DNA from: Candidatus Saccharimonadales bacterium | GTDB taxonomy: Bacteria > Patescibacteriota > Saccharimonadia > Saccharimonadales > Saccharimonadaceae | Assembly (NCBI GenBank): GCA_035697325.1 | Contig: DASSDB010000004.1 | Span: forward strand, 62,001-126,000 | Direction of reading: 5' to 3' | Length of the DNA: 64,000 nt | In this document: piece by piece, positions 40,349 to 49,456 of the stretch | Position numbering within the stretch: the first letter of the stretch is position 1 | How the letters are laid out: each line of letters starts with the position of its first letter | The notes under the pieces: generated by a model | The model's database searches: none | The model's input: only the letters and a program-made list of their open reading frames with translations | Told to the model about the DNA's origin: nothing | Translations under genes and position numbers: made by a program

Positions 40349-41695
40349 ATGCCAGCAAAAGAAGTCCCTACCGGGAAAGTCCCACCCCAGAATATAGATG
40401 CCGAAAAGAGTTTGCTTGGTGCCGTATTGATCGATGAAGAGACACTTGCGGATATTTCTGAACATGTTACGCCCAAAGATTTTTACGATAAACGGCACGC
40501 CACGATATTTGATGGTATGCGGCGCCTGTACGAAAAACACAAACCTGTTGATCTTTTAACATTAACTGACGAGCTCAAGAAGAAAGACGAATTGGAGATG
40601 GTAGGCGGCTCGGCCTATCTTACAGAACTCACCAATTACGTGCCTACCGCCGCCCATGCTGAAGCTTATGCCGAGATGGTATCCCAAAAAGCAGTGCGCC
40701 GCCGACTAATCAAAGCAAGCGCGGATATTTCTGAAATGGGCTACAACGAAGAAACTTCAACACAAGAGCTCCTCCAGCAAGCCGAGGCGGAGCTATTTGG
40801 TGTCAGCGACCAATCACTCAAAAATGATCTTGTAAGCATTGAAGAAATTCTGACCGACAGTTTCGATCGAATGGAGGAGCTACACCGCAATAAAGGAGCG
40901 CTCCGCGGTGTGCGAACCGGCTGGCGAGACCTAGACAACATGACCGCCGGATTGCAACGTTCAGACCTTATTATTCTGGCAGCTCGCCCGGCCATGGGTA
41001 AGACCACCCTCGTGACCAACTTAGCGTACAATGTGGCCACTGTCGCTAAGCAATCTGTTCTCTTTTTCAGCCTTGAGATGAGTAAAGAGCAGTTGGTTGA
41101 CCGTATGTTAGCAGATGCGAGTGGTGTTGACGCCTGGAACATCCGTACCGGTAATCTTTCGGATGACGATTTCTCGAAATTATCCGAAGCCATGGGCGAA
41201 ATGGCAGAAGCACCGATTTATCTCGATGACACACCTGGACTTTCCGTATTAGAAATGCGTACCAAGGCACGCCGCGCCGCTCACGACGCGCCCCTAGGGC
41301 TTATTATTATCGACTATTTGCAACTAATGCAGGGGAGCGGTAAAGATAATGGCAACCGCGTGCAAGAAGTGAGCGAAATTTCGCGTGGCCTCAAACTAAT
41401 TGCCCGCGAGCTGAACGTTCCCGTTATCGCATTAAGTCAGCTATCTCGTTCTGTTGAAAGTCGCAGCCCGCAGATTCCACAACTTGCCGACCTGCGTGAA
41501 TCGGGATCCATCGAGCAAGACGCCGATATCGTTATGTTTATTTATCGCGAAGCATATTACAACCCCGAAACCGAGCGTGAAAACATTACCGACCTGATCA
41601 TAGCTAAGCATCGTAATGGACCCGTCGGCAAAATTGAACTTTACTTTCACCCTGAGCGCCTGCGCTTTATGTCTTTGGATAAACGACACGAATAA
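40349..41695 (+). CDS. dnaB: Replicative DNA helicase DnaB
   Basis: 448 residues. The N-terminal domain starts at PPQNIDAEKSLLGAVLIDEE; the RecA-like part holds Walker A AARPAMGKTTLVTNLAYNV, FFSLEMSKEQLVDRM, IIDYLQLMQG, ALSQLSRSVESR and DLRESGSIEQDADIVMFIYR. Ring helicase at the replication fork, partner of the DnaX clamp loader encoded just upstream. No intein. The start MPAKEVPTGKVPPQN is the usual one; no Shine-Dalgarno is clear. Confidence 0.96.
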   Translation: MPAKEVPTGKVPPQNIDAEKSLLGAVLIDEETLADISEHVTPKDFYDKRHATIFDGMRRLYEKHKPVDLLTLTDELKKKDELEMVGGSAYLTELTNYVPTAAHAEAYAEMVSQKAVRRRLIKASADISEMGYNEETSTQELLQQAEAELFGVSDQSLKNDLVSIEEILTDSFDRMEELHRNKGALRGVRTGWRDLDNMTAGLQRSDLIILAARPAMGKTTLVTNLAYNVATVAKQSVLFFSLEMSKEQLVDRMLADASGVDAWNIRTGNLSDDDFSKLSEAMGEMAEAPIYLDDTPGLSVLEMRTKARRAAHDAPLGLIIIDYLQLMQGSGKDNGNRVQEVSEISRGLKLIARELNVPVIALSQLSRSVESRSPQIPQLADLRESGSIEQDADIVMFIYREAYYNPETERENITDLIIAKHRNGPVGKIELYFHPERLRFMSLDKRHE

Positions 41696-41720
41696 TTCGT
41701 GCTATAATCATAAGGAATTT

Positions 41721-43175
41721 ATGGTCACACGTATTACGGATTACTTCCTTTACCGCTGGCGCTATCTATTGGGGTATGGTGTCATTTTTGTTCTGATCAT
41801 TGCACTTTTAGCCGTCGCATGGCTTATCGTTCCGGGTGGACTTACCACATCTGAAATGGACTCCACCGTGACAAGCAGTTCACTGACATTCTCGCTTCAG
41901 ACGTTCAAGCCCGAAGCGATCGTCAACTTGCCATATCATCTCTTACAGCACGCTAGTTTTTCACTCTTCGGTGTCTCAAATCTCACCATTAAGCTGCCCT
42001 CGCTTATCCTTGGGCTCTTTTCGGCGCTTGGCATTTTATTATTGCTTCGCATGTGGTTCAAGAGAAACGTTGCTGTTATTACGACCGTGCTCGTCATTAC
42101 TACCAGCCAGTTTCTCTTTCTTACCCAAGAGGGAACCCCAACTATCGTGTATATCTTTTGGTCCGTGTGGCTTCTTGTCTCGGCGCTTATGGTATCGAGA
42201 AAAGCAAAATGGTCCACCGCCTGGAAAATCGCACTATTTGGCTTTGGTGCACTCAGCCTCTACACACCACTTGAAATTTATATTATCATCGCTCTCCTGA
42301 GCGCCATGGCGCTTCACCCGCACCTACGCTACATAGTAAGGAGACTCTCGAAGCCACGTCTCGCACTGGGAATTGTATGCGGCCTCATTCTTCTTGCGCC
42401 ACTCATCTATACAATTGTAAAAGAACCTTCTGTCGGCCTACAACTGCTTGGCATGCCAACGGCAAGCCTCGATATCCTTGCAAACATAAAAATGCTATTC
42501 GAACAGTACTTTAGCTTTATTAACCCAGGAGGGCGCACCAGTATTACACCGATTTATGGTCTTGGTACATGTATCCTCATTCTTCTTGGTATTATTCAAC
42601 TCTTCACTACCAAATACACCGCCAGAGGCTATATCATCATTGCATGGACGCTGTTGCTTCTCCCCGTTATAGTCATAAATCCACAGTATGTCAGTGTTAC
42701 ATTCATCCCTGTAGTACTGCTTATGGCGATGGGCGTCAGTATGCTTATTACTCGCTGGTATCGACTCTTTCCGCGTAATCCATACGCACGAATTGCCGGG
42801 CTTATTCCTCTGGCCGTCCTTATAGGCGGTATGGTTTTTTCAGGAGTCGATCGCTATATGTATGGTTACGGCCATATCCCATCCGTGGCCTCACAGTTTT
42901 CGCGTGATCTTTCACTTCTTAACAAGCAGCTTGCTAAAAAGGATATCGGCAACACAGTCCTTATCGTTAGTAACGCCGAGATGCCATTCTATGCCGTTGT
43001 AGCTAAATATGCAGCTGGTACGTCCGTTGTAGTAGGCGGCACCGGTCTACCTGATGCAACTACGTACATCGCCAGTCGTGCAGGCAAAAATCCAGAAGCA
43101 GGCCCGGCCGATGAAATTATTACGAACGACATGTACAGAGAAGCTGATCGCTTCTACATCTATAAAACAAAATAA
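41721..43175 (+). CDS. PMT/ArnT-like membrane glycosyltransferase
   Basis: 484 residues from the ATG at 41721 (AAGGAA upstream; TATAAT at about 41703). About ten to eleven hydrophobic helices. After the first helix comes LTTSEMDSTVTSS, the place of the catalytic acidic loop in GT-C enzymes, and NLPYHLLQHASFSLFGVSNL with LPSLILGLFSALGI, the usual GT39/ArnT succession. A C-terminal soluble part of about 80 residues follows. Such enzymes move a sugar from a polyprenyl carrier to protein or lipid outside the membrane. Substrate unknown. Confidence 0.82.
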   Translation: MVTRITDYFLYRWRYLLGYGVIFVLIIALLAVAWLIVPGGLTTSEMDSTVTSSSLTFSLQTFKPEAIVNLPYHLLQHASFSLFGVSNLTIKLPSLILGLFSALGILLLLRMWFKRNVAVITTVLVITTSQFLFLTQEGTPTIVYIFWSVWLLVSALMVSRKAKWSTAWKIALFGFGALSLYTPLEIYIIIALLSAMALHPHLRYIVRRLSKPRLALGIVCGLILLAPLIYTIVKEPSVGLQLLGMPTASLDILANIKMLFEQYFSFINPGGRTSITPIYGLGTCILILLGIIQLFTTKYTARGYIIIAWTLLLLPVIVINPQYVSVTFIPVVLLMAMGVSMLITRWYRLFPRNPYARIAGLIPLAVLIGGMVFSGVDRYMYGYGHIPSVASQFSRDLSLLNKQLAKKDIGNTVLIVSNAEMPFYAVVAKYAAGTSVVVGGTGLPDATTYIASRAGKNPEAGPADEIITNDMYREADRFYIYKTK

Positions 43176-43218
43176 GAATAGCGTATACTAAATAAAGTAA
43201 TACGGAGGACGACCAAAT

Positions 43219-43509
43219 ATGGCATTTGACCAAGTAAAGATGCTTAATGAATTACGAAAAGCACAAAAAGATCTAAAAAAGCAGATCATTGAAGTAGAAG
43301 CTGGCGACGAAGCTGTCGTTATTCAGTTTAACGGCGAGCTCAAGATCGTCAGTATTAAAATTGATCCGGCACGCGTTGATCTTGAAGACATCGAAGAGCT
43401 CGAGCACTGGATTCAGATCGCCGTTCGTGATGGTCTTGCTAAGGCACAGGAAGTAGCCGCTGAAAAAATGAAGCCCCTTATGGGCGGGCTCGGCAACTTA
43501 GGCCTTTAA
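43219..43509 (+). CDS. YbaB/EbfC family DNA-binding protein
   Basis: 96 residues: helix (VKMLNELRKAQKDLKKQI), three strands (EVEAGDEAVVIQFNGELKIV) and a helix ending EVAAEKMKPLMGGLGNLGL, the standard YbaB fold. Dimeric nucleoid-associated protein, commonly encoded directly before recR, as here (9-nt gap). GGAGG upstream of the ATG. Confidence 0.93.
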   Translation: MAFDQVKMLNELRKAQKDLKKQIIEVEAGDEAVVIQFNGELKIVSIKIDPARVDLEDIEELEHWIQIAVRDGLAKAQEVAAEKMKPLMGGLGNLGL

Positions 43510-43518
43510 GGAGCTACT

Positions 43519-44133
43519 TTGGCCCAGCTTCTTCCCGCGGCCCTTACCCGCGCAATTGATGAACTAGGGAAACTTCCTGGCGTGGGAGCGCGCACCGCTG
43601 AGCGGTACGCCTACTTTTTGCTGCGCGCTCGAACACAAACGACAACAAAGCTAGCACAAACGATTGCCGAATTACATAATGGTGTAAAAACCTGCCCTAT
43701 AACCTTTGCTTTGATTGACGCAGAAGAAAAAGTTTCACCTCTTTATACCGATCCGACCCGCAATAAAAAACTTGTTGCCGTCGTTGAGGAGCCGCTCGAT
43801 ATTATCGCGCTGGAAAGAACTGGGCAATTTAGCGGTACGTACCATGTGCTAGGCGGGGCAATCTCACCAATCGATGGTATCGGGCCGGACGAACTCCATA
43901 TACCCGAGCTCCTCAAGCGCCTCAAAGACGACGAAGTAGACGAACTTATCATCGCGACGAATGCCAGCGTTGAAGGGGAATCGACCGCACTCTTCTTGCA
44001 ACGACACATTCAGGAATCCGGCATCACAATCAAGATGAGTCGTTTGGCGCGCGGAATACCCGTTGGCGTCGATCTTGAATATGCCGATCAAATTACTCTC
44101 GCGCATGCCCTTGAAGGCCGCCGTACATTATAA
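43519..44133 (+). CDS. recR: Recombination protein RecR, lacking the zinc-finger cysteines
   Basis: 204 residues from a TTG with AAGGAG 5 nt upstream. The helix-hairpin-helix (LGKLPGVGARTAERYAYFLL) and Toprim domain (LVAVVEEPLDIIALERTGQF, HVLGGAISPIDGIGPDEL, ATNASVEGESTALFLQRHI, RGIPVGVDLEYADQITL) are normal. The middle zinc finger C-x2-C-x(n)-C-x2-C is reduced to one Cys (KTCPITFALIDAEEKVSPLY). RecR acts with RecF/RecO in gap repair; the loop presumably folds without zinc. Confidence 0.94.
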   Translation: MAQLLPAALTRAIDELGKLPGVGARTAERYAYFLLRARTQTTTKLAQTIAELHNGVKTCPITFALIDAEEKVSPLYTDPTRNKKLVAVVEEPLDIIALERTGQFSGTYHVLGGAISPIDGIGPDELHIPELLKRLKDDEVDELIIATNASVEGESTALFLQRHIQESGITIKMSRLARGIPVGVDLEYADQITLAHALEGRRTL

Positions 44134-44236
44134 ACGCCGATCTACAAAAATTAGAGGGTACAATACTGCTTAACCCTGTATGGACCAGTCAAATTAGCCT
44201 AGTGTAGCTCCCAAAACGATCTGTTACAATAGAGGG

Positions 44237-45220
44237 ATGTACGATGCCGCAACACGCCTTATTGCAGATGCAAAAAAAATAATTATTATTCAAGCCGAAA
44301 ATCCTGATGGAGATTCGTTAGGGAGCAGCTTAGCACTTGAGGAAGTTCTTGGTGATCTGGGCAAGGAGGTTGTTCTTTACTGTCCGATCGAAATGCCGAA
44401 ATACCTTCGCTATATTAAAGGTTGGGATCGAGTTACGGCCACTTTCGATCAAAGTGCCGACCTAGCTATTCTTGTTGATACGGGAGCAGACGTTCTCATT
44501 AGCAAAGTGCTCGAAACTCCCGGTGTACGTACGTACCTAGAGTCGCATCCCGCGCTGGTAATCGATCACCACACTACCGAAGCTAATCTTAGCTTCAAGC
44601 ACACTATGCTTGTTGAAACCGCCGTTGCAACCGGCGAGATACTCTACCGATTTGCGAACACCAACAGTTGGACAATAAACCAGCAAGCAGCCGAGCACAT
44701 GATGATCGCCATTATGTCTGATAGCCTTGGGCTCACAACCCCTAATGTCAGCCCTGATACTTTCCTAGTATGTAGCAAACTTGCCGAACTTGGCGCAAGT
44801 AATGCCGAAATCGAAGACCGCCGACGCGAGTACATGAAGAAATCTCCTGAAATTCTTGCCTACAAGGGCGAGCTTATTCGAAGAGTAGAATACATGCTCG
44901 ACGGCAAGCTAGCACTTGTCCATATCCCATGGGAAGAGATTCAGGCATACAGCGATCAATATAACCCAAGCGTTCTTGTGCTCGACGAAATGCGTCTCGT
45001 TGAAGGTGTCGAACTTGCTATCGCCATAAAAACCTACCCAGACGGCAAGCTTACCGGCAAATTGCGCAGTAACGCGCCTATTGCCGAGCAAGTGGCCGGC
45101 TTCTTTGGCGGTGGCGGTCATAAGTACGCCGCCGGCTTCCGCGTTTATGAAGAATACGATAAAATAGTTTCAGAATTAGTAGAAGCAACTAATAAGGTGC
45201 TCGCGAATGATACTCATTAA
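44237..45220 (+). CDS. DHH/DHHA1 phosphoesterase (NrnA-like)
   Basis: 327 residues. Motifs NPDGDSLGSSLAL (I), LAILVDTGA (II), VIDHHTTEANL (III, DHH) and IMSDSLGL (IV) coordinate the two metals; the DHHA1 domain ends GFFGGGGHKYAAGF. Members degrade oligoribonucleotides of 2-5 nt, cyclic-dinucleotide products or pAp; which one cannot be told. TGT-TACAAT (44222-44230) ends 6 nt before the ATG, so the mRNA should be leaderless. Confidence 0.9.
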   Translation: MYDAATRLIADAKKIIIIQAENPDGDSLGSSLALEEVLGDLGKEVVLYCPIEMPKYLRYIKGWDRVTATFDQSADLAILVDTGADVLISKVLETPGVRTYLESHPALVIDHHTTEANLSFKHTMLVETAVATGEILYRFANTNSWTINQQAAEHMMIAIMSDSLGLTTPNVSPDTFLVCSKLAELGASNAEIEDRRREYMKKSPEILAYKGELIRRVEYMLDGKLALVHIPWEEIQAYSDQYNPSVLVLDEMRLVEGVELAIAIKTYPDGKLTGKLRSNAPIAEQVAGFFGGGGHKYAAGFRVYEEYDKIVSELVEATNKVLANDTH

Positions 45221-45273
45221 ATCCTGTTGTCACGTAGAAATCTCTTAGACCTAAAATTATTAAGGAGCCTTCT

Positions 45274-46854
45274 ATGTCACTCAAACTTCACAATACTCTT
45301 ACACGAAAAACCGAGCAATTCACACCCCAAAACGATACCGCTGTCACACTTTACACCTGTGGCCCAACCGTTTACAACAACCTTCATGTCGGCAACTGGT
45401 TTGGATATATCATGTGGGACATTCTCGTGCGTACACTTATTGCAAACGGTTATACCGTTGACCGCGTCATGAATATTACAGACGTAGGGCACCTTACTGG
45501 TGAAAACGAAGGCGACGCCGATAAAGGCGAAGACAAGCTGGAAAAGGGTGCTCGCCGCGAAGGGAAGAGCGCCTGGGAAGTAGCCGAGCTTTACACTCAA
45601 GATTTCTTTGAAGGCATGAAAAAACTGGGCCTCATTATGCCCGAGCACATCGCTAAGGCGACAGATTACATCCCTCAACAGCTTGACCTCGTGCGTACAT
45701 TGAAGCAAAAAGGCTATACGTATCAAATAAACGACGGCATCTACTTTGATACTAGCAAATTTCCAACCTATGCCGAATTTGCGGGGCTCGACCTTGCCGC
45801 CCAAAAAGCTGGTGCCCGTGTAGAGTTCAATCCCGAAAAACGCAGCCACAGCGACTTCGCACTTTGGAAATTCACCGCACCGGATGACACACGGGCTATG
45901 GAATGGGAAACACCTGCTGATTTACTCGAGCCCAGCTTTACGAACAAGCACCTACAGCCCGAGAATGAATTAACACCGGGGCCAAACATCATTCTCGGTG
46001 CGCAGCCGCTTGAGAGTGAAGCAAGACGAGAAGCAAACGAGGATCAAAAAATCATGGGCTTTCCAGGCTGGCATCTCGAATGTTCCGCTATGGCCATGAC
46101 CATACTCGGCGACACTATCGACATCCATACCGGTGGTATCGACCACATTCCTGTCCATCACACCAACGAAATCGCCCAATCAGAAGCCGCCAGCGGCAAA
46201 CTGTTTTCACGATTCTGGCTTCACAACAACCATCTCAAATCTGAAGGAACCAAAATAAGCAAAAGCCTCGGCAATGGCTATACACTTCAAGATTTAAATA
46301 CCAAAGGATTCAGCCCTATGGACTTTCGTATGTTCACCTTGCAAAGTCAATATACGAATGAGGGCAACTTCACCTGGGAAAACCTAGAATCGGCCAAAAA
46401 CCGTCTCCATCACTGGCGTAATAGTGCCGCACTTCGCTGGCAAACACATGACACATTACAGAGCGACGGTGCTATCCTTGAAAACAAAAGGACTGTTTCC
46501 CTCTACGGTGCAAGCGGCGCTATTCTTGAAGCGTTAAACGATAACCTCAATACTCCTGAAGCTCTGAGGGTGGTCGACGAAGCGTTCTCTCAATTGGACA
46601 ACAAGCCACTTGCAAACATTGATCAAAATAGCCTTGGCAAATTACTCGAAACAATCGACATGCTATTAGGACTTCAACTCCGAGATACAACCCCCGATAT
46701 CGATGAAGATGCCAAGCGCCTCGTTTTGGAAAGAAATCGTGCCCGCGAAGCAAAAAACTGGAGCGAGTCGGACCGCCTGCGGGCCGAGCTGGAAAGCCAA
46801 GGCATCGCGCTTCGCGATACCGCCTCCGGAACAATTTGGGAATACCTAAAATAG
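45274..46854 (+). CDS. cysS: Cysteinyl-tRNA synthetase
   Basis: 526 residues. Zinc and HIGH region: LYTCGPTVYNNLHVGNWFGY; FPGWHLECSAMAMTILGDTI and DIHTGGIDHIPVHHTNEIAQ are class signature blocks; KISKSLGN is the KMSKS loop. The C-terminal DALR-like domain follows. One insertion of acidic/charged residues (GENEGDADKGEDKLEKGA) is typical for the CP region. AAGGAG precedes the ATG. It charges tRNA-Cys in the cytosol. Confidence 0.96.
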   Translation: MSLKLHNTLTRKTEQFTPQNDTAVTLYTCGPTVYNNLHVGNWFGYIMWDILVRTLIANGYTVDRVMNITDVGHLTGENEGDADKGEDKLEKGARREGKSAWEVAELYTQDFFEGMKKLGLIMPEHIAKATDYIPQQLDLVRTLKQKGYTYQINDGIYFDTSKFPTYAEFAGLDLAAQKAGARVEFNPEKRSHSDFALWKFTAPDDTRAMEWETPADLLEPSFTNKHLQPENELTPGPNIILGAQPLESEARREANEDQKIMGFPGWHLECSAMAMTILGDTIDIHTGGIDHIPVHHTNEIAQSEAASGKLFSRFWLHNNHLKSEGTKISKSLGNGYTLQDLNTKGFSPMDFRMFTLQSQYTNEGNFTWENLESAKNRLHHWRNSAALRWQTHDTLQSDGAILENKRTVSLYGASGAILEALNDNLNTPEALRVVDEAFSQLDNKPLANIDQNSLGKLLETIDMLLGLQLRDTTPDIDEDAKRLVLERNRAREAKNWSESDRLRAELESQGIALRDTASGTIWEYLK

Positions 46855-46875
46855 TCTTCTTAGGGGCTGTGGCCG

Positions 46876-48021
46876 CTAAGCTGCCGGCTCATCTTCACCC
46901 TGTAATTTTTTTACAAGCTTTGTGAGCGGACGCTCACTCTTAGCACGATTCTTACGTGCACGTGCAAGATAATTCTCTAAGAGAACCTTCAAGCAGCCAG
47001 CGATAGGGATCGAAATAATTGCACCAGCAAGCCCAAACACATAAATACCGATTGTTACCGCTGTAAGGACACTCAAAGCGGAGAGTTCAAGTTTACGCGC
47101 TTGAATCGTTGGCGAAATGAGATTGTTTTCAAATTGCTGGTAAACGATGAAGTAAATGGCAAATATAATACCAGCCGTAAGATCGTTAAAGCCAAGCAAA
47201 ATGGCAATAAGCGCTCCACCAACCGTCGCTCCAAACATCGGAATCAGAGACAAAGTAAAGGCGATAGCAATTGCCGGTAAAGTGAGGTTAGCAGGTACGT
47301 TGGGGAAGATAAGACTCAAAATAAACACGACAAAACCAGCCGCTAAGGCGTCGATTGCCGATACCGTTAATTGTCCGGTAACGTAACCCGTAACAACGTG
47401 GTACATTTTGTGAACCATGTTGCGGTGATATTCCATTCGTTCTTGGTCATTATAGATACCCCAAAGGCGACTAAGCCACATTGGGCCCTCTACCAACATA
47501 AGGAAGGTGAGTACCAGCACAAAAAGGCAGGAGACCATGAGTGAAAATATCGAGCCGAGCCCATTCAGGACATTTGAGCCTAAATTAGCCGCCCATCCGG
47601 TAGTATTGTTACGGATTGTCTCCATTGCATTTTCCACTTGAGGTTGTAGGTGGTATTTATCAATGAGCGCACTCAGTCCCTGCCACTGCGTCGTAGCCGT
47701 TTCTACGAGCCCAGGCACTGTCTCGGCAAAGCGCACTGTTTGCTGAATGATGGGCGGAACGACCAAAAATACGAAACCGCCCAATATAACCACCACGAGC
47801 AAAAAAGCGATTGCCGTCGGCCACACACGACTTTTACCTGGCAAATGCTTTGCAAGAAATGATACGGGCTTATTAAGAGCAAGTGCTAAAAACAGAGCAG
47901 CCCCGAGCATAATAAGCGCGGTACGTGCACTGTAAATTGCTAAAATTGCAAACGCAAACCCTATAACGACCAGCCAAAACCGCACGAATGTTTTGGTGTC
48001 GATCTCGATACGTACCTTCAT
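46876..48021 (-). CDS. AI-2E family transporter (PerM/TqsA-like permease)
   Basis: 381 residues with about eight helices: two N-terminal pairs (LVVIGFAFAILAIYSARTAL), a hydrophilic middle region, and the conserved C-terminal set including NLTLPAIAIAFTLSLIPMFG and GFNDLTAGIIFAIYFIVYQQ. The family includes autoinducer-2 exporters, Na/H antiporters and proteins of unknown function; the substrate is open. The tail is basic. TATAAT on the minus strand stands 9 nt before the ATG; no Shine-Dalgarno. Convergent with cysS. Confidence 0.87.
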   Translation of the reverse strand: MKVRIEIDTKTFVRFWLVVIGFAFAILAIYSARTALIMLGAALFLALALNKPVSFLAKHLPGKSRVWPTAIAFLLVVVILGGFVFLVVPPIIQQTVRFAETVPGLVETATTQWQGLSALIDKYHLQPQVENAMETIRNNTTGWAANLGSNVLNGLGSIFSLMVSCLFVLVLTFLMLVEGPMWLSRLWGIYNDQERMEYHRNMVHKMYHVVTGYVTGQLTVSAIDALAAGFVVFILSLIFPNVPANLTLPAIAIAFTLSLIPMFGATVGGALIAILLGFNDLTAGIIFAIYFIVYQQFENNLISPTIQARKLELSALSVLTAVTIGIYVFGLAGAIISIPIAGCLKVLLENYLARARKNRAKSERPLTKLVKKLQGEDEPAA

Positions 48022-48057
48022 AATGTTACTATTATAGCATCACGAAGCATATTCTCA

Positions 48058-48906
48058 TCAGAGTCGGATTTTAAGAGATTTGGCATGAATTTTATAGTGC
48101 AGAGGAGATCTAGCCCACACTACTTCTCCGTCCCGTGATATCCGCAGATTTCGGTGGCTTGTTCGAACCATTAGCTGGGAGGCGTAGAATTCATCAAACT
48201 CCTCAAGAAGATGACTTTTTCCAACTAAAGAGAGTAGGGCAATTTTAAAAAGAATCATGCGTGACGTTGTTCGTGCCACAAAAACAGAAAGCACACCATC
48301 ATCAAGCTTTGAACGCTCGCTCACTCCCATGCCATCCAATTTATAGCGGTTATTGCCAATAAATACGAACGGCGTCTGATAAGTTTTACCGTTTATTTTT
48401 ACACGATAAAGTCTAAAACGCACTAATACCTTAATAGCAGCAACTACCGCAGCGAGCCATTTACCTAAGTATTTTTCTGTTTTTGAACGCTCATGCACAG
48501 AAGAAGGGTACAGCCCGAGGCTCGAATTATTAATAAAAACGGTATCGTTTACCGTCGCCATATCAACATTCAGTACTTTCGAATACGCGAGATTCTGTAT
48601 AGCATCGGCTATATCTTGCGGAATGCCAAGGTCTTTCGTGAAGTGATTAAGCGTTCCGCCCGGAAGCGGGGCAAGCACAGCATCTGTATCAGCTACTAAA
48701 CCCGCAATCGCACTAATAGTACCGTCACCGCCAACAACCGCAATAGTTTCGCCCGCTCTGATAAACGGATTCAGATGAAACCTCAGTCGATCATCCATTT
48801 TGATTGCTCTTATAACTGCGATACGGCTCGAATTGAAAAACATCTTTAAATCGTCTAACGTATACGCACCACCGGATTTTTCGTTATAGACAAGGACTAC
48901 TTTCAT
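48058..48906 (-). CDS. Diacylglycerol kinase-like lipid kinase (DAGK_cat)
   Basis: 282 residues from the ATG at 48906, which overlaps the preceding stop as ATGA. VVLVYNEKSGGAYTLDDL and AVVGGDGTISAIAGL are the nucleotide-binding motifs, followed by LAPLPGGTLNHFTKDLGI with the usual GTxNxxA-like pattern. Soluble, membrane-associated. With the PAP2 phosphatase gene it forms a pair that phosphorylates and dephosphorylates lipid alcohols; diacylglycerol or polyprenol are the likely substrates. Confidence 0.88.
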   Translation of the reverse strand: MKVVLVYNEKSGGAYTLDDLKMFFNSSRIAVIRAIKMDDRLRFHLNPFIRAGETIAVVGGDGTISAIAGLVADTDAVLAPLPGGTLNHFTKDLGIPQDIADAIQNLAYSKVLNVDMATVNDTVFINNSSLGLYPSSVHERSKTEKYLGKWLAAVVAAIKVLVRFRLYRVKINGKTYQTPFVFIGNNRYKLDGMGVSERSKLDDGVLSVFVARTTSRMILFKIALLSLVGKSHLLEEFDEFYASQLMVRTSHRNLRISRDGEVVWARSPLHYKIHAKSLKIRL

Positions 48907-49436
48907 ACGACTGGCTTGATGATAAAAATAATAACCGCAAGACCAAGCAGACCTACGACCCATCCGGCAATGACATCACTCGGAAAGTGGGCTCCTAGAT
49001 AAATACGAGACATGCCAATCACCATAATAAACAGTCCTAACAAAATAGCGACAACAACACCCCAGGGGTGAGGGAGCAGATGCCATGCAAGATATGCCAG
49101 GAGTCCGTACGCAACAGTAGATCCAACAGTATGACCGCTTGGAAAGCTAAACGACGTATACATCATATTGTTGACATATTCCGTAAGAGGTCGGTCGCGG
49201 CGGAGGCTTACTTTTAACAGAGTTCCTAAGCCTAGAGTCGCAAACACCGCAAAGCCCGCGTATACCAAACGAAGATTAGCCCTTAGTCCCCCAATCAGGA
49301 CAACAAATAGCCCGATACCCATTGTCACTATGGGATGACCGAGTATCGTAATAATTGTCATAATCCCCTCGAGGCCGCGCCATTGTTGAACAAACAATGT
49401 GAGCTTTATATCAAAGTTATGAATATATGCGCGCAT
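48903..49436 (-). CDS. PAP2-family membrane phosphatase
   Basis: 177 residues, five to six helices. The three PAP2 motifs are KVSLRRDRPL, FPSGHTVGS and RIYLGAHFPSDVIAG, with the catalytic His in the last two. The family removes phosphate from lipid phosphates, such as undecaprenyl diphosphate or phosphatidate. Its stop overlaps the lipid kinase start by 4 nt. The ATG lies 6 nt from a -10 element shared back-to-back with yajQ. Confidence 0.92.
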   Translation of the reverse strand: MRAYIHNFDIKLTLFVQQWRGLEGIMTIITILGHPIVTMGIGLFVVLIGGLRANLRLVYAGFAVFATLGLGTLLKVSLRRDRPLTEYVNNMMYTSFSFPSGHTVGSTVAYGLLAYLAWHLLPHPWGVVVAILLGLFIMVIGMSRIYLGAHFPSDVIAGWVVGLLGLAVIIFIIKPVV

Positions 49437-49456
49437 ATATCTATTATAATAAATAT
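49437..49456. promoter_or_regulatory. Symmetric divergent leaderless promoter
   Basis: The octamer ATTATAAT (49443-49450) contains TATAAT on both strands (49445-49450 for yajQ, 49448-49443 for the PAP2 gene). Exactly 6 nt separate each hexamer from its ATG (49457 and 49436). The whole spacer between the two start codons is only 20 bp, so transcription in the two directions must exclude each other. Confidence 0.7.

Noticed and set aside
49427-49456. YajQ starting 30 nt upstream with MRAYI, matching the first residues of the PAP2 protein
   Set aside because: The match arises because ATGCGCGCAT is palindromic; the region is the shared promoter and YajQ proteins start at MATFSFD.
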